This document shows, piece after piece, positions 8,301 through 17,126 of a stretch of 49,428 nucleotides of DNA (positions are counted from its first letter, which is position 1; the number at the start of each line of letters is the position of its first letter). A program made the translations under genes and the position numbers. The stretch covers positions 1 to 49,428 of the forward strand of contig JASGCX010000018.1 of NCBI GenBank assembly GCA_030053925.1, given 5' to 3'. A model generated the notes under the pieces. That model ran no database searches, had not been told where the DNA came from, and worked only from the letters and a program-made list of their open reading frames with translations. Source of the DNA: Flavobacterium sp. GTDB lineage: Bacteria > Bacteroidota > Bacteroidia > Chitinophagales > Chitinophagaceae.

Positions 8301-9219
8301 CTTCTGGATTTTTTACCTTTAATGAAAGGTTGTTTACTACTTCCCAAATTCTGCATAATTGAAATAATGGCGAAGTTCTTGGTGCTACTTTTGGGCCTAC
8401 AAAAGCTTTTTTTTCTTTTTTTCTTTTTTTATCAATATATGAGGTTTCAAATCCTTCAAACTCACAAATGTTTACTAGCCCTTTTTGAGATTTTAAATTG
8501 CGTTGGTAATATATAATTTGATTGCGAAGCTTTTCAACAATTTCATCAGTTAGAAAGGAGTGCTTTTTCCTTTGTACTTTTATAATTGTGTCAAATTCTT
8601 CAATGTAAGCTTCTCTTGGGTAAACTTTCTCTTTTATTCTAAAGTATTGATTTTCTTTTTTTGCAATTACAAGTTCATCGTAAAAAAAATTTCCAATGGT
8701 TTTGTTCTGTTGTTTTAGTTGGCTATGCCTACTCTTTACTTCTGCTACGTATTCTGTGTCTTTTTTATCTTGATTTGCTTCACTTCTTGCAGATTTGTAG
8801 CCTCTCTTTTGGTTTAGCATATAAAGGATTCGCCCTAGTTGTTCAGGTGTTATGCTTTCAGTTTCATCAGTAGCATCATTTCTCAATTTCCATAAATCAA
8901 GTGTTGACAGTTGTATTAATTCTTTAGATGGATAAATGTTTAAATCAACAAGTAATTTCTTGAGACTGTATTTAAAGTTATCGCCCTTTTTTAGTTGCTT
9001 TCTATCGTATCCTTTACGTTGAGTTCTAGCCGTAGTCCTGTTTTGATTTTTCGATATAGCTTGCCCTTTTTGAAATTCATCTCTATCATCTGAACTCAAG
9101 GGAATAATTCTCGATCCCATAGCAATAATTCGGATTGGCTTATTATTCTCATCAACTTCTATCAATGCCCAACCAATTGAGTTTGTTCCTAAATCTAACC
9201 CTAAAATTTTTTTAGCCAT
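5317..9219 (-). CDS. cas9: CRISPR-associated endonuclease Cas9 (type II-C)
   Basis: 1300-residue RNA-guided DNA nuclease with every catalytic part visible. RuvC-I is KKILGLDLGTNSIGWALIE with D9. An arginine-rich bridge helix lies at about 60-78 (RTTARTQRKGYDRKQL). RuvC-II is IRVELAREL with its glutamate near 555. The HNH domain at about 625-690 has CIYCGQ, then DVDHIIPQALLFDDS (H about 646), then NANKTNNTA. RuvC-III is HRHHAIDALVVA at about 832-841. The remaining roughly 450 residues should be the wedge and PAM-interacting region, which is longer than in the small Neisseria or Campylobacter enzymes but usual for Bacteroidota II-C. The frame is intact. The divergent tracrRNA starts about 40 bp upstream, so the two promoters share that gap. 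PAM cannot be read from sequence. Confidence 0.98.
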   Translation of the reverse strand: MAKKILGLDLGTNSIGWALIEVDENNKPIRIIAMGSRIIPLSSDDRDEFQKGQAISKNQNRTTARTQRKGYDRKQLKKGDNFKYSLKKLLVDLNIYPSKELIQLSTLDLWKLRNDATDETESITPEQLGRILYMLNQKRGYKSARSEANQDKKDTEYVAEVKSRHSQLKQQNKTIGNFFYDELVIAKKENQYFRIKEKVYPREAYIEEFDTIIKVQRKKHSFLTDEIVEKLRNQIIYYQRNLKSQKGLVNICEFEGFETSYIDKKRKKEKKAFVGPKVAPRTSPLFQLCRIWEVVNNLSLKVKNPEGSKYKWSDRIPTLEEKQKIVEYLNQNANLGYRDLLKILQLKEQDVFANKQIKNGISGNITYTQIKNILGESDLLGFNLRVVHTTKQALLIDKKTGEVLEELEGSQIDAAIEQEPLYQIWHTIYSIKDLQECKAALMKRFDIKESIADELSKIDFNKQAFGNKSNKAMRKIIPYLTLGYDYSQACSLAGYNHSNSLTKDEQAAKTTDEKLALLPKNTLRQPVVEKIINQMINVVNSIIETYGKPDQIRVELARELKQSKDERNDADIQNGYNKKLNDEIAKRLEALGLPSTKRYIQKYKFIFPVRDSKKIKEAQVINQCIYCGQSFNLTEALSGDNFDVDHIIPQALLFDDSQMNKVLVHRACNANKTNNTAYDFIASKGDDALNEYLERVDNWFKRGVLSYGKMQRLKVSYKEYTERKSKKKETEADKKLWENFIDRQLRETQYIARKSKEILEQICNNVTSTEGNVTAKLRKVWGWDNILEQLQFERFKEANQTGIKTWTSQHGARTHQKETIRQEIWTKRDDHRHHAIDALVVACTQQGFIQRLNTLNASDVRNEMKKEVEAAKTQKNANTNIVIEDGEFEKNYEEKVKLLDDYLKTKIPFNTKQVAEKAEEILVSFKAGKKAATTGVRKIKIDGKKEVIQRDIIIPRGALHEQFVYGKIKTVAKDFKTGLFIKYSIKYLFENSDLIAEPIVKTLVKTRLSEYDNDVKKSLESLKKAPIYIDSDKTKLLVSAHCYKDEFVIKYKIGDLKKEDIKYIVDDKVKEVIEKRLKEFLGKEKEAFKTVVWFNEEKQIPILTVRCFTGLSAVEAIKKNEQGKEIGYAIPGNNHHIAIYKDATGKQVQHLCTFWHAVERRKYKIPYIIKDTKSLWNSILDKELPQQFIEKLPSDGLELQYSLQQNEMFILGLSKEEFDEAMFQNNKPLLSKSLYLVWSISDSDYWFRHHLETKNSELKNIEGARDSGRFFRFTSVGAFTNKNPIKVRLNHLGQITKVGE

Positions 9220-9223
9220 ATTT

Positions 9224-9253
9224 TTTGTTTTATCGTTTTAAACACTACTTTTA
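9224..9253 (+). promoter_or_regulatory. Candidate Bacteroidota promoter for tracrRNA
   Basis: TTTG at 9224-9227 and TACTTTTA at 9246-9253 resemble the TTTG/TAnnTTTG consensus, with an 18-base gap (19-21 is usual) and one mismatch. Transcription would start near 9259, exactly at the anti-repeat. Confidence 0.45.
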
Positions 9254-9256
9254 CAT

Positions 9257-9327
9257 TATTGAAAGCAAATCACAATAAGGATTATTCCGTTGTGAAAACA
9301 TTTAAAGCGGCGCAAGTCGCTTTTTTT
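9257..9327 (+). ncRNA. tracrRNA
   Basis: Bases 9259-9275 are the exact complement of CRISPR repeat positions 2-18, giving a 17-bp crRNA:tracrRNA duplex. Next comes a short GGATTATTCC stem-loop and a linker (GTTGTGAAAACATTT). The 3' hairpin is AAGCGGC-GCAA-GTCGCTT, a 7-bp stem with one G:U pair and a GNRA-type loop, followed by seven Ts as terminator. Length of about 70 nt, the architecture and the position beside cas9 all fit a II-C tracrRNA. It is transcribed divergently from cas9 and in the same direction as the array. Confidence 0.93.
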
Positions 9328-9592
9328 ATGCCTTTACTTTTCTACTTCACTCTGTCACATATCGCTACACACATGGGTTTATCTTAGGGGATATTAGCGT
9401 TACCACATACTACAAGGTTCAATTCAAGGGGGTAATTGAGTTACTAAAATAAGGCTTTAATTGATATGTGCAAATTTTTAAACTAGTTTTTCTAATAGCT
9501 ACCATTTTTTTCAGTGTAACTACCCATTTAGAAAGTGTATTTCTGCCTTAAAAGTTTTTTTTCAATTACTTTAGCTTGTTTAGCCTAAGCAA

Positions 9593-10231
9593 ATGCCATT
9601 TAAACCAAACAATAGCAACAAACTTTCTACAGCCACCACGGTGGATGAGCAACTGCTATTGCAACAAATAGCCCAAGGCGATAGGGCAGCTTATACAACT
9701 TTGTATCAGCAATATTTGCCAGGCTTATACCAATATATTTTTCGATTTACCAAACAATCGAAAGAGCTTACAGAAGAAATTATTCAAGAAGTATTTTTAA
9801 GTATTTGGGAAAAGAAAGAGAATCTTGTGGCTGTGCAAAGTTTTGATAGTTATTTGTATCGCATTGCTAAAAACAAACTGCTTAACTTACTGAAACACCA
9901 TGAACATAAGCAGCAACTGCACTTGACATTTGGTAATACACTTGATGTATTTGACAATAAAACAGAAAATGCGTTGGCTTATACCGAGTATTTAAAAACA
10001 GCACAACGAGCAATTAATAATCTGCCTGAGAAAAGGCGGCTAGTATTTTTACTAAGCACGCAGCAAGGCTTATCACTTGATGAAATTGCTGAACAAATGC
10101 AGTTGTCTAAATCGATGGTAAAGAAGCATCTGTACACTGCTAAAGATTCTATTAAACAATATTTGCAAGATAATGCTGAGTGGCTTTTGACCATCATTAT
10201 TTTAATAAAAGCGCACCATGATAAATATTAA
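9593..10231 (+). CDS. ECF RNA polymerase sigma factor (FecI-like)
   Basis: 212-residue sigma-70 family factor with only regions 2 and 4. Region 2 covers about 25-95 (RAAYTTLYQQYLPGLYQYIFRF, then EEIIQEVFLSIWEKKENL). Region 4 covers about 135-195, with LPEKRRLVFLLSTQQGLSLDEIAEQM followed by the SKSMVKKHLYTAKDSI recognition helix. It is followed at 73 bp by a FecR-type anti-sigma gene and then by an STN-domain SusC, the standard outer-membrane-signalled arrangement. The likely target is the SusC operon starting at 11672, with possible autoregulation. The C-terminal WLLTIIILIKAHH tail is hydrophobic. Confidence 0.93.
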   Translation: MPFKPNNSNKLSTATTVDEQLLLQQIAQGDRAAYTTLYQQYLPGLYQYIFRFTKQSKELTEEIIQEVFLSIWEKKENLVAVQSFDSYLYRIAKNKLLNLLKHHEHKQQLHLTFGNTLDVFDNKTENALAYTEYLKTAQRAINNLPEKRRLVFLLSTQQGLSLDEIAEQMQLSKSMVKKHLYTAKDSIKQYLQDNAEWLLTIIILIKAHHDKY

Positions 10232-10303
10232 CTTAAAATTAATGTTTGGTGCAGGGTATCTTTTTACAGTTGGTAATTGTCTTTTACTACAAATACCACA
10301 TTT

Positions 10304-11479
10304 ATGGATTTGCAACTTGCAAAATCACTAATACCCAAATTAATTAACCATACTGCTACGGCTGAAGAAACAGCAGCTTTTCAAGCATTTATAGACACCG
10401 CTAGCTACGATGCTGCATCTACTATTTTAGACGATTATTACGTACAACTTGGTGCTTTTGCTGATGCTAGCAATATTGATACCGCTGCAATTACTGCCAA
10501 TATTGAAGAACGTATTAATTCCTATGATAACCATCTATCTAGCACAGAATTAAGGGTAGCAGCCCGTAATACCAAGCGTTATTGTTGGGCTGCTGCTGCT
10601 ATTGTGTTATTGGTTGCAGGCACTTATGTAGCTTCAAAATTTACAACTACCAATACGGAACCACTTGTTAATGTAAATGCCATAAGTGTACAACCTGGTA
10701 CCAACAAAGCTGTATTACAACTAGACAATGGCCAACAAGTGGTACTTGATGTAGCTAAAGACAGTACGGTAAAAAATAGCAATGGTGTGGTATTACAAAT
10801 ACACAACGCTGCATTGGTATATGAGCAAGAACCAAAAGCGGTAGCGGTGAGTTTCAATACCCTTATTACACCAAAAGGTAGCCAATACCAACTAATATTA
10901 CCAGATGGTAGTAAAGTGTGGCTAAATGCAGCGAGTTCTATACGTTTTCCTACAGCATTTACTGGTGCTACCAGACAAGTAACACTTACTGGTGAGGCTT
11001 ACTTTGAAGTTGCAAAAAATGCTAAACAGCCTTTTATTGTGCAAGCTAATGACATGACGATACAAGTTTTAGGTACGCACTTTAATGTAATGGCTTATAA
11101 CGATGAAGCAGCGATGGCTACCACCTTACTAGAAGGTAGTGTAAAAGTGCAGCAACAAGGGCAAGCAGCTATGCTGGTGCCGGGTAAGCAAGCTTTGGTA
11201 ACAGCTAAGAATATTCAATTACAAGATGCCGATGTAGAGCAAGCAACAGCGTGGAAAGATGGTTATTTCTCGTTTGATAAAGTAACCATATCAACCATTA
11301 TGAGAGACATAGCTAGATGGTATGATGTAGAGATAGGATTTGAAGGTAAGCTAAGTGGTAGCAGATTTAAAGGCGGTATTAGGCGCTCAGCACAGTTATC
11401 GCAGGTATTAAAAGTGTTAGAACTAAGTGGTATGCGCTTTAAAGTAGATGGCAAGAAGATTATTGTACTGAACGACTAA
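10304..11479 (+). CDS. FecR-family anti-sigma factor
   Basis: 391-residue inner-membrane regulator that holds the upstream ECF sigma factor and releases it on contact with the STN domain of a TonB-dependent receptor. The cytoplasmic N-terminus (about 1-85) is followed by one membrane segment near 88-108 (CWAAAAIVLLVAGTYVAS). The periplasmic FecR domain has LPDGSKVWLNAASSIRFPTAF and TGEAYFEVAKNAKQPFIVQA, and a C-terminal DUF4974 part (WKDGYFSFDKVTISTIMRDIARWYDVE). ATG at 10304 is chosen because the reading frame extends upstream only to a TTG without support. Confidence 0.93.
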   Translation: MDLQLAKSLIPKLINHTATAEETAAFQAFIDTASYDAASTILDDYYVQLGAFADASNIDTAAITANIEERINSYDNHLSSTELRVAARNTKRYCWAAAAIVLLVAGTYVASKFTTTNTEPLVNVNAISVQPGTNKAVLQLDNGQQVVLDVAKDSTVKNSNGVVLQIHNAALVYEQEPKAVAVSFNTLITPKGSQYQLILPDGSKVWLNAASSIRFPTAFTGATRQVTLTGEAYFEVAKNAKQPFIVQANDMTIQVLGTHFNVMAYNDEAAMATTLLEGSVKVQQQGQAAMLVPGKQALVTAKNIQLQDADVEQATAWKDGYFSFDKVTISTIMRDIARWYDVEIGFEGKLSGSRFKGGIRRSAQLSQVLKVLELSGMRFKVDGKKIIVLND

Positions 11480-11574
11480 GATTTTCGCATACGGCACTTG
11501 TTTTTCCCAATTGGCAATAGCTAAGTGCGATAGATGCAGGTAGTTTGACTTTTTGATAACAATATAATAAAAAA

Positions 11575-11601
11575 CCGAGAGCAACTGGTACTTGCCCTCG
11601 G
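11575..11601 (-). terminator. Hairpin upstream of susC, terminator-like on the minus strand
   Basis: CCGAG-a-GCAA pairs with TTGC-c-CTCGG with one internal mismatch and a central loop. A run of six Ts follows only when read on the minus strand. There is no annotated leftward gene here, so it may instead be a regulatory hairpin in the susC leader. Confidence 0.45.
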
Positions 11602-11671
11602 CTAACAATTGGATTGTAGAACAATACATCGTGTAACGGAATAATTATTAAAAACCCAGTAATACAAAGCT

Positions 11672-14600
11672 ATGAATTTAATGTTTTGTGATAGCATGTT
11701 TGGTAACAGATGGCTGTCGAGTAAATTTTTATTGATGATGAGATTAACAATTGTATTATTACTAGTGGGTTGCTTACAAGTATCTGCAAGGGTAGCTGCG
11801 CAAAAAATTACGTTTAGTGGGCAAAATGTACCGCTTGAAAAAGTATTTGAAAGCATAAAAAAACAAAGCGGCTATTTGTTTTTTTACAATTATGATTTGC
11901 TACAAACATCAACACCTGTAAGCATTTCAGTAAAAGATATGCCACTAGAAGAAGCAATGGCTTTGTTGCTTAAAAACCAGCCATTGGCTTATTCAATAGA
12001 AGATAAAACCATTATTATAAGAAAGAAAGTAGTGGCAGCAAGTGTTACTAATACTGCAATGGATGCAACATTAGTGGCACCGCCAAATGATATTACTGGG
12101 CAAGTATTTAGCGATGGGGGCGAACCGCTTGTGGGTGCTTATGTATTACTAAAAGGCACAAGAAAGGTAGCATTGACTAATGGTAAAGGCGAGTTTACAA
12201 TTAAGCTTGAAGGCAAAGAATTAACCGAAGGTATTTTGATATTTTCTTACGTAGGCTATACCAAGCAAGAGTATAAAGTAAGTGGGCATAAAAGCGTAAA
12301 TATTACTTTACAACGCAACAATGCTTTACTAGAAGATATTGTGGTAACCAATGGCTACACCAAACCAAAACGTAGAGAAGATGTAGTAGGTAGTATTTCT
12401 ACTGTATCGGCTAGAGAATTACAAACATCTCGCCCAATAGAAAGCTTTGATAAAATGCTTGAAGGCTTAGTGCCAGGCATGCAAGTAGTTACCAATACAG
12501 AGCTTGGTACACCTGTATCTATTAATATTCGTGGGCAGAATGCCTTGTCACAATTATCTACATCAAACACCACAGCCTTAACTACTTCATCGCAGCCATT
12601 GTTTGTAATAGATGGTGTACCTGTAACTGAACAACGTAAAGGTGATGAGCCATTGGCTTTTTTAAACAATGAGCAATTATTAAATCCATTAGCTGGTATA
12701 AACCCAAACGATATTGAAACCATTAGTGTACTTAAAGATGCGGCTGCAATAGCGGTATATGGTGCCAATGGTAGCAATGGTGTGATTATTATTACCACAA
12801 AAAAAGGGAAGCCGGGTAAAGGCAAATTTGACTTTGGTTATAGTGGTGGCGTTAATAATCCTATCAATAGAATTAAATGGTTGTCTGGCCCACAGTACCA
12901 CCACCTTGCAAAAGAATTGTACTTAAATGAAGGTAAAGATCCTGTAACCGCTGAAAAACTTGCAGGTGGTGCACAGATTAATACCGATTGGTTTGGTTTA
13001 TCTAGCAGAACAGGTACGTTTAACGATGTTAATATGCAGCTTAGTGGCGGTAGTGAATTAAGTCAGTATCGTATTTCTGCAGCGTATCAATCTCAAAAAT
13101 CTATACAGCTTGGTAACGATTACAATAAGTATTCTGTAACCCTGAGGCTTGACAATAAAATAGGTAGTCGTGTAAATATTACAACCACTATTGCACCAAC
13201 ATTTGTACAGAAAAATGCATTGAGTATTTACAGCGATTTAGTGCCTATTGTGCCTAATATTCCTTCGTACAATGCAGATAGTAGTTACTATACCATTGTC
13301 GGTGTACCTAACCCTTTGGCAGTACTTAATCAAAACGTTAACTACCATGAAGGCGGCACTTTAAATGGCAACTTTAATGTTGATTATACCATTAGTAAAA
13401 ACCTACGTTATACAGGTAATATTGGTACTAATATTTTAATCAATAAACAAAATATCTACCAATCGCCTTTAAACGAAACTGGTAGAAACTTAAATGGTAT
13501 TGCTAGAATTTACGACAGAACCGATTTTACTTGGGCAAGTTTCCATCAACTCAACTGGAAACCTAAAATTAATGAGCAGAATAAATTTGATGTCTTGGCA
13601 GGTTTTCAAGCAAAAAGTTCCATAACTAAATTATTGTTAGGTCAGGGTTCAAACTTTACTTATTTCCGTTTGAATGAATTGAGTTCAGCTTCTTCACGTA
13701 ACGCTGCTTCAAGTAAATCTATTGATAATGGCTACTCTTTGTATGGTTCTGTGCAATACACCTTAAACGATAGATACAATGTGAGCGCAAGTGGTAGGTA
13801 CGATGCAGCTTCTATTTTTGGTAATGGGGTAAATAGCACTGTAAATGCTGCGCTTGGTTTTGGTTGGACGATTTCTAAAGAGCCGTTTTTACGTCAGAGC
13901 AAGTTTGTTGACTTGTTACAACTAAGAACAAGCTTTGGTACATCTGGCAATAGCCGTATTGGTAGCAGTGCTGCAAAAGGCTTGTACACATTTTCTAACA
14001 CTTACAATAATCAAACATCATCTACACCAAGTACTTTGCCTAATGAGAATTTGCAGTGGGAAAAAAGCGATAAGATTAACGTAGGTGTTGATTTTAATTT
14101 CGGTAAGCGTTTTAGAGTGGTAGTAGATGTTTACCAAAGCACCTTAAACAATGCCATTTCAAGCGTTACAGTGCAAGATGCAACAGGCTTTAGCTCAGTA
14201 TTAGCAAACACTGCAACCATGCGCAACAGTGGTTTTGATGCAGGTATTAATGTAGCCATTTTGCGTGATAAAGACTTTACTTGGAACACTACGCTAAACA
14301 TGGGCTACAATAAAAACGAGGTACTTTCTGTAAATGATGATCAACAGAAATTTGGCAGCAGTGACGACGCTACAGTGTTGAAGTCATTAGTTAGTACTTC
14401 AGCTATTTGGGGCTATCAATTTGCTGGTGTTAATCCTGCTATAGGTGTAGAAAGATTTTATAATGCCAATGGCAAATTGCTTGAAACTGATAAGAATCTC
14501 TCAAATGATTTTCCACTATCGAGTGCTATGCAAATAGGCGATAGAAACCCAAGCTTACAAGGTGGTTGGATAAATAATTTTTCTTACAAAGGCTTTGCGC

Positions 14601-15031
14601 TTACAGTTAATATTATGTACTCTTTTGGCTCAGATATTTTGGCTAACTATCGCAACGAATGGAACGGCAATAATTTAGACAACCGTAATCAAAGCGTGAA
14701 TTTATTAGACCGTTGGCAAAAAACTGGTGATATTGCAAGCTTTCCAAAGTTGAATAGACTAGCCATTAGCAAAATATTCTTTGTACGTAATTCATCAAGA
14801 TACGTGTACAACAATACTTACTTAAAACTGAGCAACGTAACACTTGCTTATACCTTACCTAAAGCAATAGCTAGTAAGCTAAAAGCTTCTGTAACAGTTT
14901 TTGCAAATGGTACGAATTTGCTGTATTGGAACAAATCTAAAACAGCAAAAGATAGAAACGGTGTGGCTGAATACAGGTATAGTTATCCTGAAACGCAATC
15001 TTTTACAGGTGGTGTAAGAGTAAGCTTGTAA
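11672..15031 (+). CDS. SusC/RagA-family TonB-linked outer-membrane transporter with STN domain
   Basis: 1119 residues. A signal peptide lies near 20-45 (LTIVLLLVGCLQVSARVAAQ). An STN/secretin-like domain at about 46-118 (VPLEKVFESIKKQSGYLFFYNYDLL) is the part that contacts a FecR protein. A carboxypeptidase-like beta domain (ITGQVFSDGGEPLVGAYVLLKGT) follows at about 140-225. The plug domain has the SusC-type segment NPNDIETISVLKDAAAIAVYGANGSNGVIIITTKKG, and the 22-strand barrel fills the rest, ending SFTGGVRVSL. It imports an oligomer delivered by SusD. The STN domain and the sigma/FecR genes just upstream indicate substrate-induced transcription. The substrate is unknown, since no polysaccharide-degrading gene is in the operon. 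Confidence 0.96.
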   Translation: MNLMFCDSMFGNRWLSSKFLLMMRLTIVLLLVGCLQVSARVAAQKITFSGQNVPLEKVFESIKKQSGYLFFYNYDLLQTSTPVSISVKDMPLEEAMALLLKNQPLAYSIEDKTIIIRKKVVAASVTNTAMDATLVAPPNDITGQVFSDGGEPLVGAYVLLKGTRKVALTNGKGEFTIKLEGKELTEGILIFSYVGYTKQEYKVSGHKSVNITLQRNNALLEDIVVTNGYTKPKRREDVVGSISTVSARELQTSRPIESFDKMLEGLVPGMQVVTNTELGTPVSINIRGQNALSQLSTSNTTALTTSSQPLFVIDGVPVTEQRKGDEPLAFLNNEQLLNPLAGINPNDIETISVLKDAAAIAVYGANGSNGVIIITTKKGKPGKGKFDFGYSGGVNNPINRIKWLSGPQYHHLAKELYLNEGKDPVTAEKLAGGAQINTDWFGLSSRTGTFNDVNMQLSGGSELSQYRISAAYQSQKSIQLGNDYNKYSVTLRLDNKIGSRVNITTTIAPTFVQKNALSIYSDLVPIVPNIPSYNADSSYYTIVGVPNPLAVLNQNVNYHEGGTLNGNFNVDYTISKNLRYTGNIGTNILINKQNIYQSPLNETGRNLNGIARIYDRTDFTWASFHQLNWKPKINEQNKFDVLAGFQAKSSITKLLLGQGSNFTYFRLNELSSASSRNAASSKSIDNGYSLYGSVQYTLNDRYNVSASGRYDAASIFGNGVNSTVNAALGFGWTISKEPFLRQSKFVDLLQLRTSFGTSGNSRIGSSAAKGLYTFSNTYNNQTSSTPSTLPNENLQWEKSDKINVGVDFNFGKRFRVVVDVYQSTLNNAISSVTVQDATGFSSVLANTATMRNSGFDAGINVAILRDKDFTWNTTLNMGYNKNEVLSVNDDQQKFGSSDDATVLKSLVSTSAIWGYQFAGVNPAIGVERFYNANGKLLETDKNLSNDFPLSSAMQIGDRNPSLQGGWINNFSYKGFALTVNIMYSFGSDILANYRNEWNGNNLDNRNQSVNLLDRWQKTGDIASFPKLNRLAISKIFFVRNSSRYVYNNTYLKLSNVTLAYTLPKAIASKLKASVTVFANGTNLLYWNKSKTAKDRNGVAEYRYSYPETQSFTGGVRVSL

Positions 15032-15062
15032 GCGCAGTATTTACAATGGTTTTTAAAAGATA

Positions 15063-16472
15063 ATGACAATGACAAAAGCAACATATAAATATTACTTTTT
15101 GGTACTGATGGTAGTAGCAATAACTACACAATCGTGCAAAAAATTTTTAGAGCAACCAAGTTATAACAACGTTGTAGCTACTGAATTATTCAAAGACTTT
15201 CAAGGCGCAAGAACGGTTCTAGTAGGCTGTTACGATAACTTTAAAGATGCTAATTACTATCAGCGTTCGTTCGCCTTGTATCCTGAAGTTACTGGTGGTA
15301 ATACAAAATATTCTCGTGGTAATTCTTTAACAGAATCTGTGCAATATCTCAGCTATAATTTTTCTAACACACCATTTAGTGGTAGTAGCCAAAACGATAT
15401 GTCAGACTTTTATGCTTTGGCTTACAATACTATCTATAGTGCCAATGCCATTTTTCAATACATCGGTCTTGTAACAGACGCTAATCAACTACAAAAGAAT
15501 AGATTATTGGCAGATGCTCGCACCATTCGTGCTATGGCTCATTTTGATTTGGTACGCGTATTTGCGCAGCCATATAGCTTTACTAGTGATGCATCGCATG
15601 AAGGTGTTGTAATACGCAAGGTTAATACAACAGGTAGTGTAGATTCTACTCAAGTTAGCGTAAAAGAAGTGTACGATTTTATTCTTAGCGATTTAGATTC
15701 TGCCATTGTTTTGTACAACAATAGCACGGCCATTTATGCAGGTGGTACGTATAAAAGCTGGTTGAGTGCAGATGCAGCTAGTGCTTTAAGAGCAAAAGTG
15801 TCTTTGTATAAAAATGATTGGGCTGCTGTAGTAAGTTATACAACACCATTGATAACTAAGTATCCCATCATGAGCAACAGTGCTTATAGCGCTGCATTTT
15901 ATAAGCAAGCTTTTGCTAGCGAATCTATTTTTGAATTGGCACAAACCAATTTAGCAAGTGGCTCTATTGGCGATAATTATAATAATGTAAGTAGCACATT
16001 TGGTGTACATGCTACTAGTAACGACCTACTCAATTTATTTGCCACAGGCGATGTAAGAGGTACCATGTTTGTAACTAAAACGCTTAGCGCTGGTACTTTT
16101 TCGTTTAACAAAAAATACCAAGGTACGGCTGACTCGGCCAACAACATTAAAGTGCTTCGTTCTAGTGAATTGGTGCTGTCTCGTGCAGAAGCTAATGCAC
16201 AACTAGGTAACCTTACCACAGCACTTACTGACCTCAATAATATTCGTAGAAGAGCAAACCCTACAGCAGCTATTTTAAACATAAGTAGCAAGCCTGAATT
16301 ACTAGACTCAATTTTTACAGAACGTAGACGAGAGTTATGTTTTGAGTCAAATCTATTTTTTGATATCGGTAGGCAAAAAAGAAACTTAGTACGTATTGAT
16401 TGCACCGCAACTACAGCTTCATTTACATATCCTAATAGCAATTTCGCTTGCCCTAAACCACTATTAAGATAA
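15063..16472 (+). CDS. SusD/RagB-family nutrient-binding outer-membrane lipoprotein
   Basis: 469 residues, 31 bp after the SusC gene. A lipoprotein signal peptide ends at the QSCKKFLEQPS lipobox. The TPR-like SusD fold shows in the N-terminal ELFKDFQGARTVLVGCYDNF and in LLADARTIRAMAHFDLVRVFAQPYSFT at about 147-175. The C-terminal SusD domain has RSSELVLSRAEANAQLG and LDSIFTERRRELCFESNLFFDIGRQKRN. It forms the lid of the SusC barrel and captures ligand at the cell surface. It belongs to the FecI/FecR-controlled operon and should pair with the SusC at 11672. Confidence 0.96.
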   Translation: MTMTKATYKYYFLVLMVVAITTQSCKKFLEQPSYNNVVATELFKDFQGARTVLVGCYDNFKDANYYQRSFALYPEVTGGNTKYSRGNSLTESVQYLSYNFSNTPFSGSSQNDMSDFYALAYNTIYSANAIFQYIGLVTDANQLQKNRLLADARTIRAMAHFDLVRVFAQPYSFTSDASHEGVVIRKVNTTGSVDSTQVSVKEVYDFILSDLDSAIVLYNNSTAIYAGGTYKSWLSADAASALRAKVSLYKNDWAAVVSYTTPLITKYPIMSNSAYSAAFYKQAFASESIFELAQTNLASGSIGDNYNNVSSTFGVHATSNDLLNLFATGDVRGTMFVTKTLSAGTFSFNKKYQGTADSANNIKVLRSSELVLSRAEANAQLGNLTTALTDLNNIRRRANPTAAILNISSKPELLDSIFTERRRELCFESNLFFDIGRQKRNLVRIDCTATTASFTYPNSNFACPKPLLR

Positions 16473-16504
16473 AAACAATTTACTAACGCAATAAAAAGAT
16501 AGTT

Positions 16505-17083
16505 ATGAATAGAATAAGCCTTTTTTTAGTAACCATAGTGGTGGCATTAAGTGCATGTAAAAAACATTTTGCCGATGCTACTTATGCGGCTTCTGCTACT
16601 GCTGTTAAGGTTTGGTACAAAACCGATCAATATTATTTCCCAAAAGCTTCAATTTATATTGATAGTACAGCTAAATGGCGTTCGTTTACTTCATTTCCTT
16701 TAATCTATGATAATGATCCTAATAAGTATGGTTTTGGCAACCCTTATGTTACAGGCAAAGGCAGCAATGCTTTGAATATGACAAGCATTTACGGTAACAT
16801 GCCTAATGGAGGTGTAACAGCAGATAGTGGTTGGTACAATATTACAATACCTAAATGCTTTGAATTTTTGGCAAGTGCAACAGACCCTACAAAAGGCATT
16901 GTAAATGTAATACCTCAAAAAGTGCGTATTGTGCGTAAAGATTTTACAAGTTATTACATAGGCATTAGTGGCTCTGGTGTTTTTGATACCAACTCAAAAA
17001 TATTTACCGTAGACATCACTTTCGATGATTCTGAAATAGGTGGCAGTAAAGCCATTTTACGTAAATATATGTTTCAGCCATAG
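16505..17083 (+). CDS. Hypothetical surface lipoprotein of the SusC/SusD operon
   Basis: 192 residues that I do not recognise. The N-terminus MNRISLFLVTIVVALSACKK is a clear lipoprotein signal. The mature part is rich in beta-strand pattern (GWYNITIPKCFEF, KVRIVRKDFTSYYIGISGSGVFD, IFTVDITFDDSEIGGSKA) and could be a small beta-sandwich such as the SusE/F or DUF-type surface glycan-binding lipoproteins that follow susD. It sits 32 bp after susD and 43 bp before a peroxidase gene, so it is very probably cotranscribed. Function is inferred from position only. Confidence 0.75.
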   Translation: MNRISLFLVTIVVALSACKKHFADATYAASATAVKVWYKTDQYYFPKASIYIDSTAKWRSFTSFPLIYDNDPNKYGFGNPYVTGKGSNALNMTSIYGNMPNGGVTADSGWYNITIPKCFEFLASATDPTKGIVNVIPQKVRIVRKDFTSYYIGISGSGVFDTNSKIFTVDITFDDSEIGGSKAILRKYMFQP

Positions 17084-17126
17084 CTAATTTTTTTACCAAA
17101 TTATCATAAAAAAATAGACTTATTAT

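Noticed and set aside
5745..8873. Several frames of 60-84 residues on either strand within cas9
   Set aside because: They lie wholly inside an intact 1300-residue Cas9 with all domains and have no features of their own.
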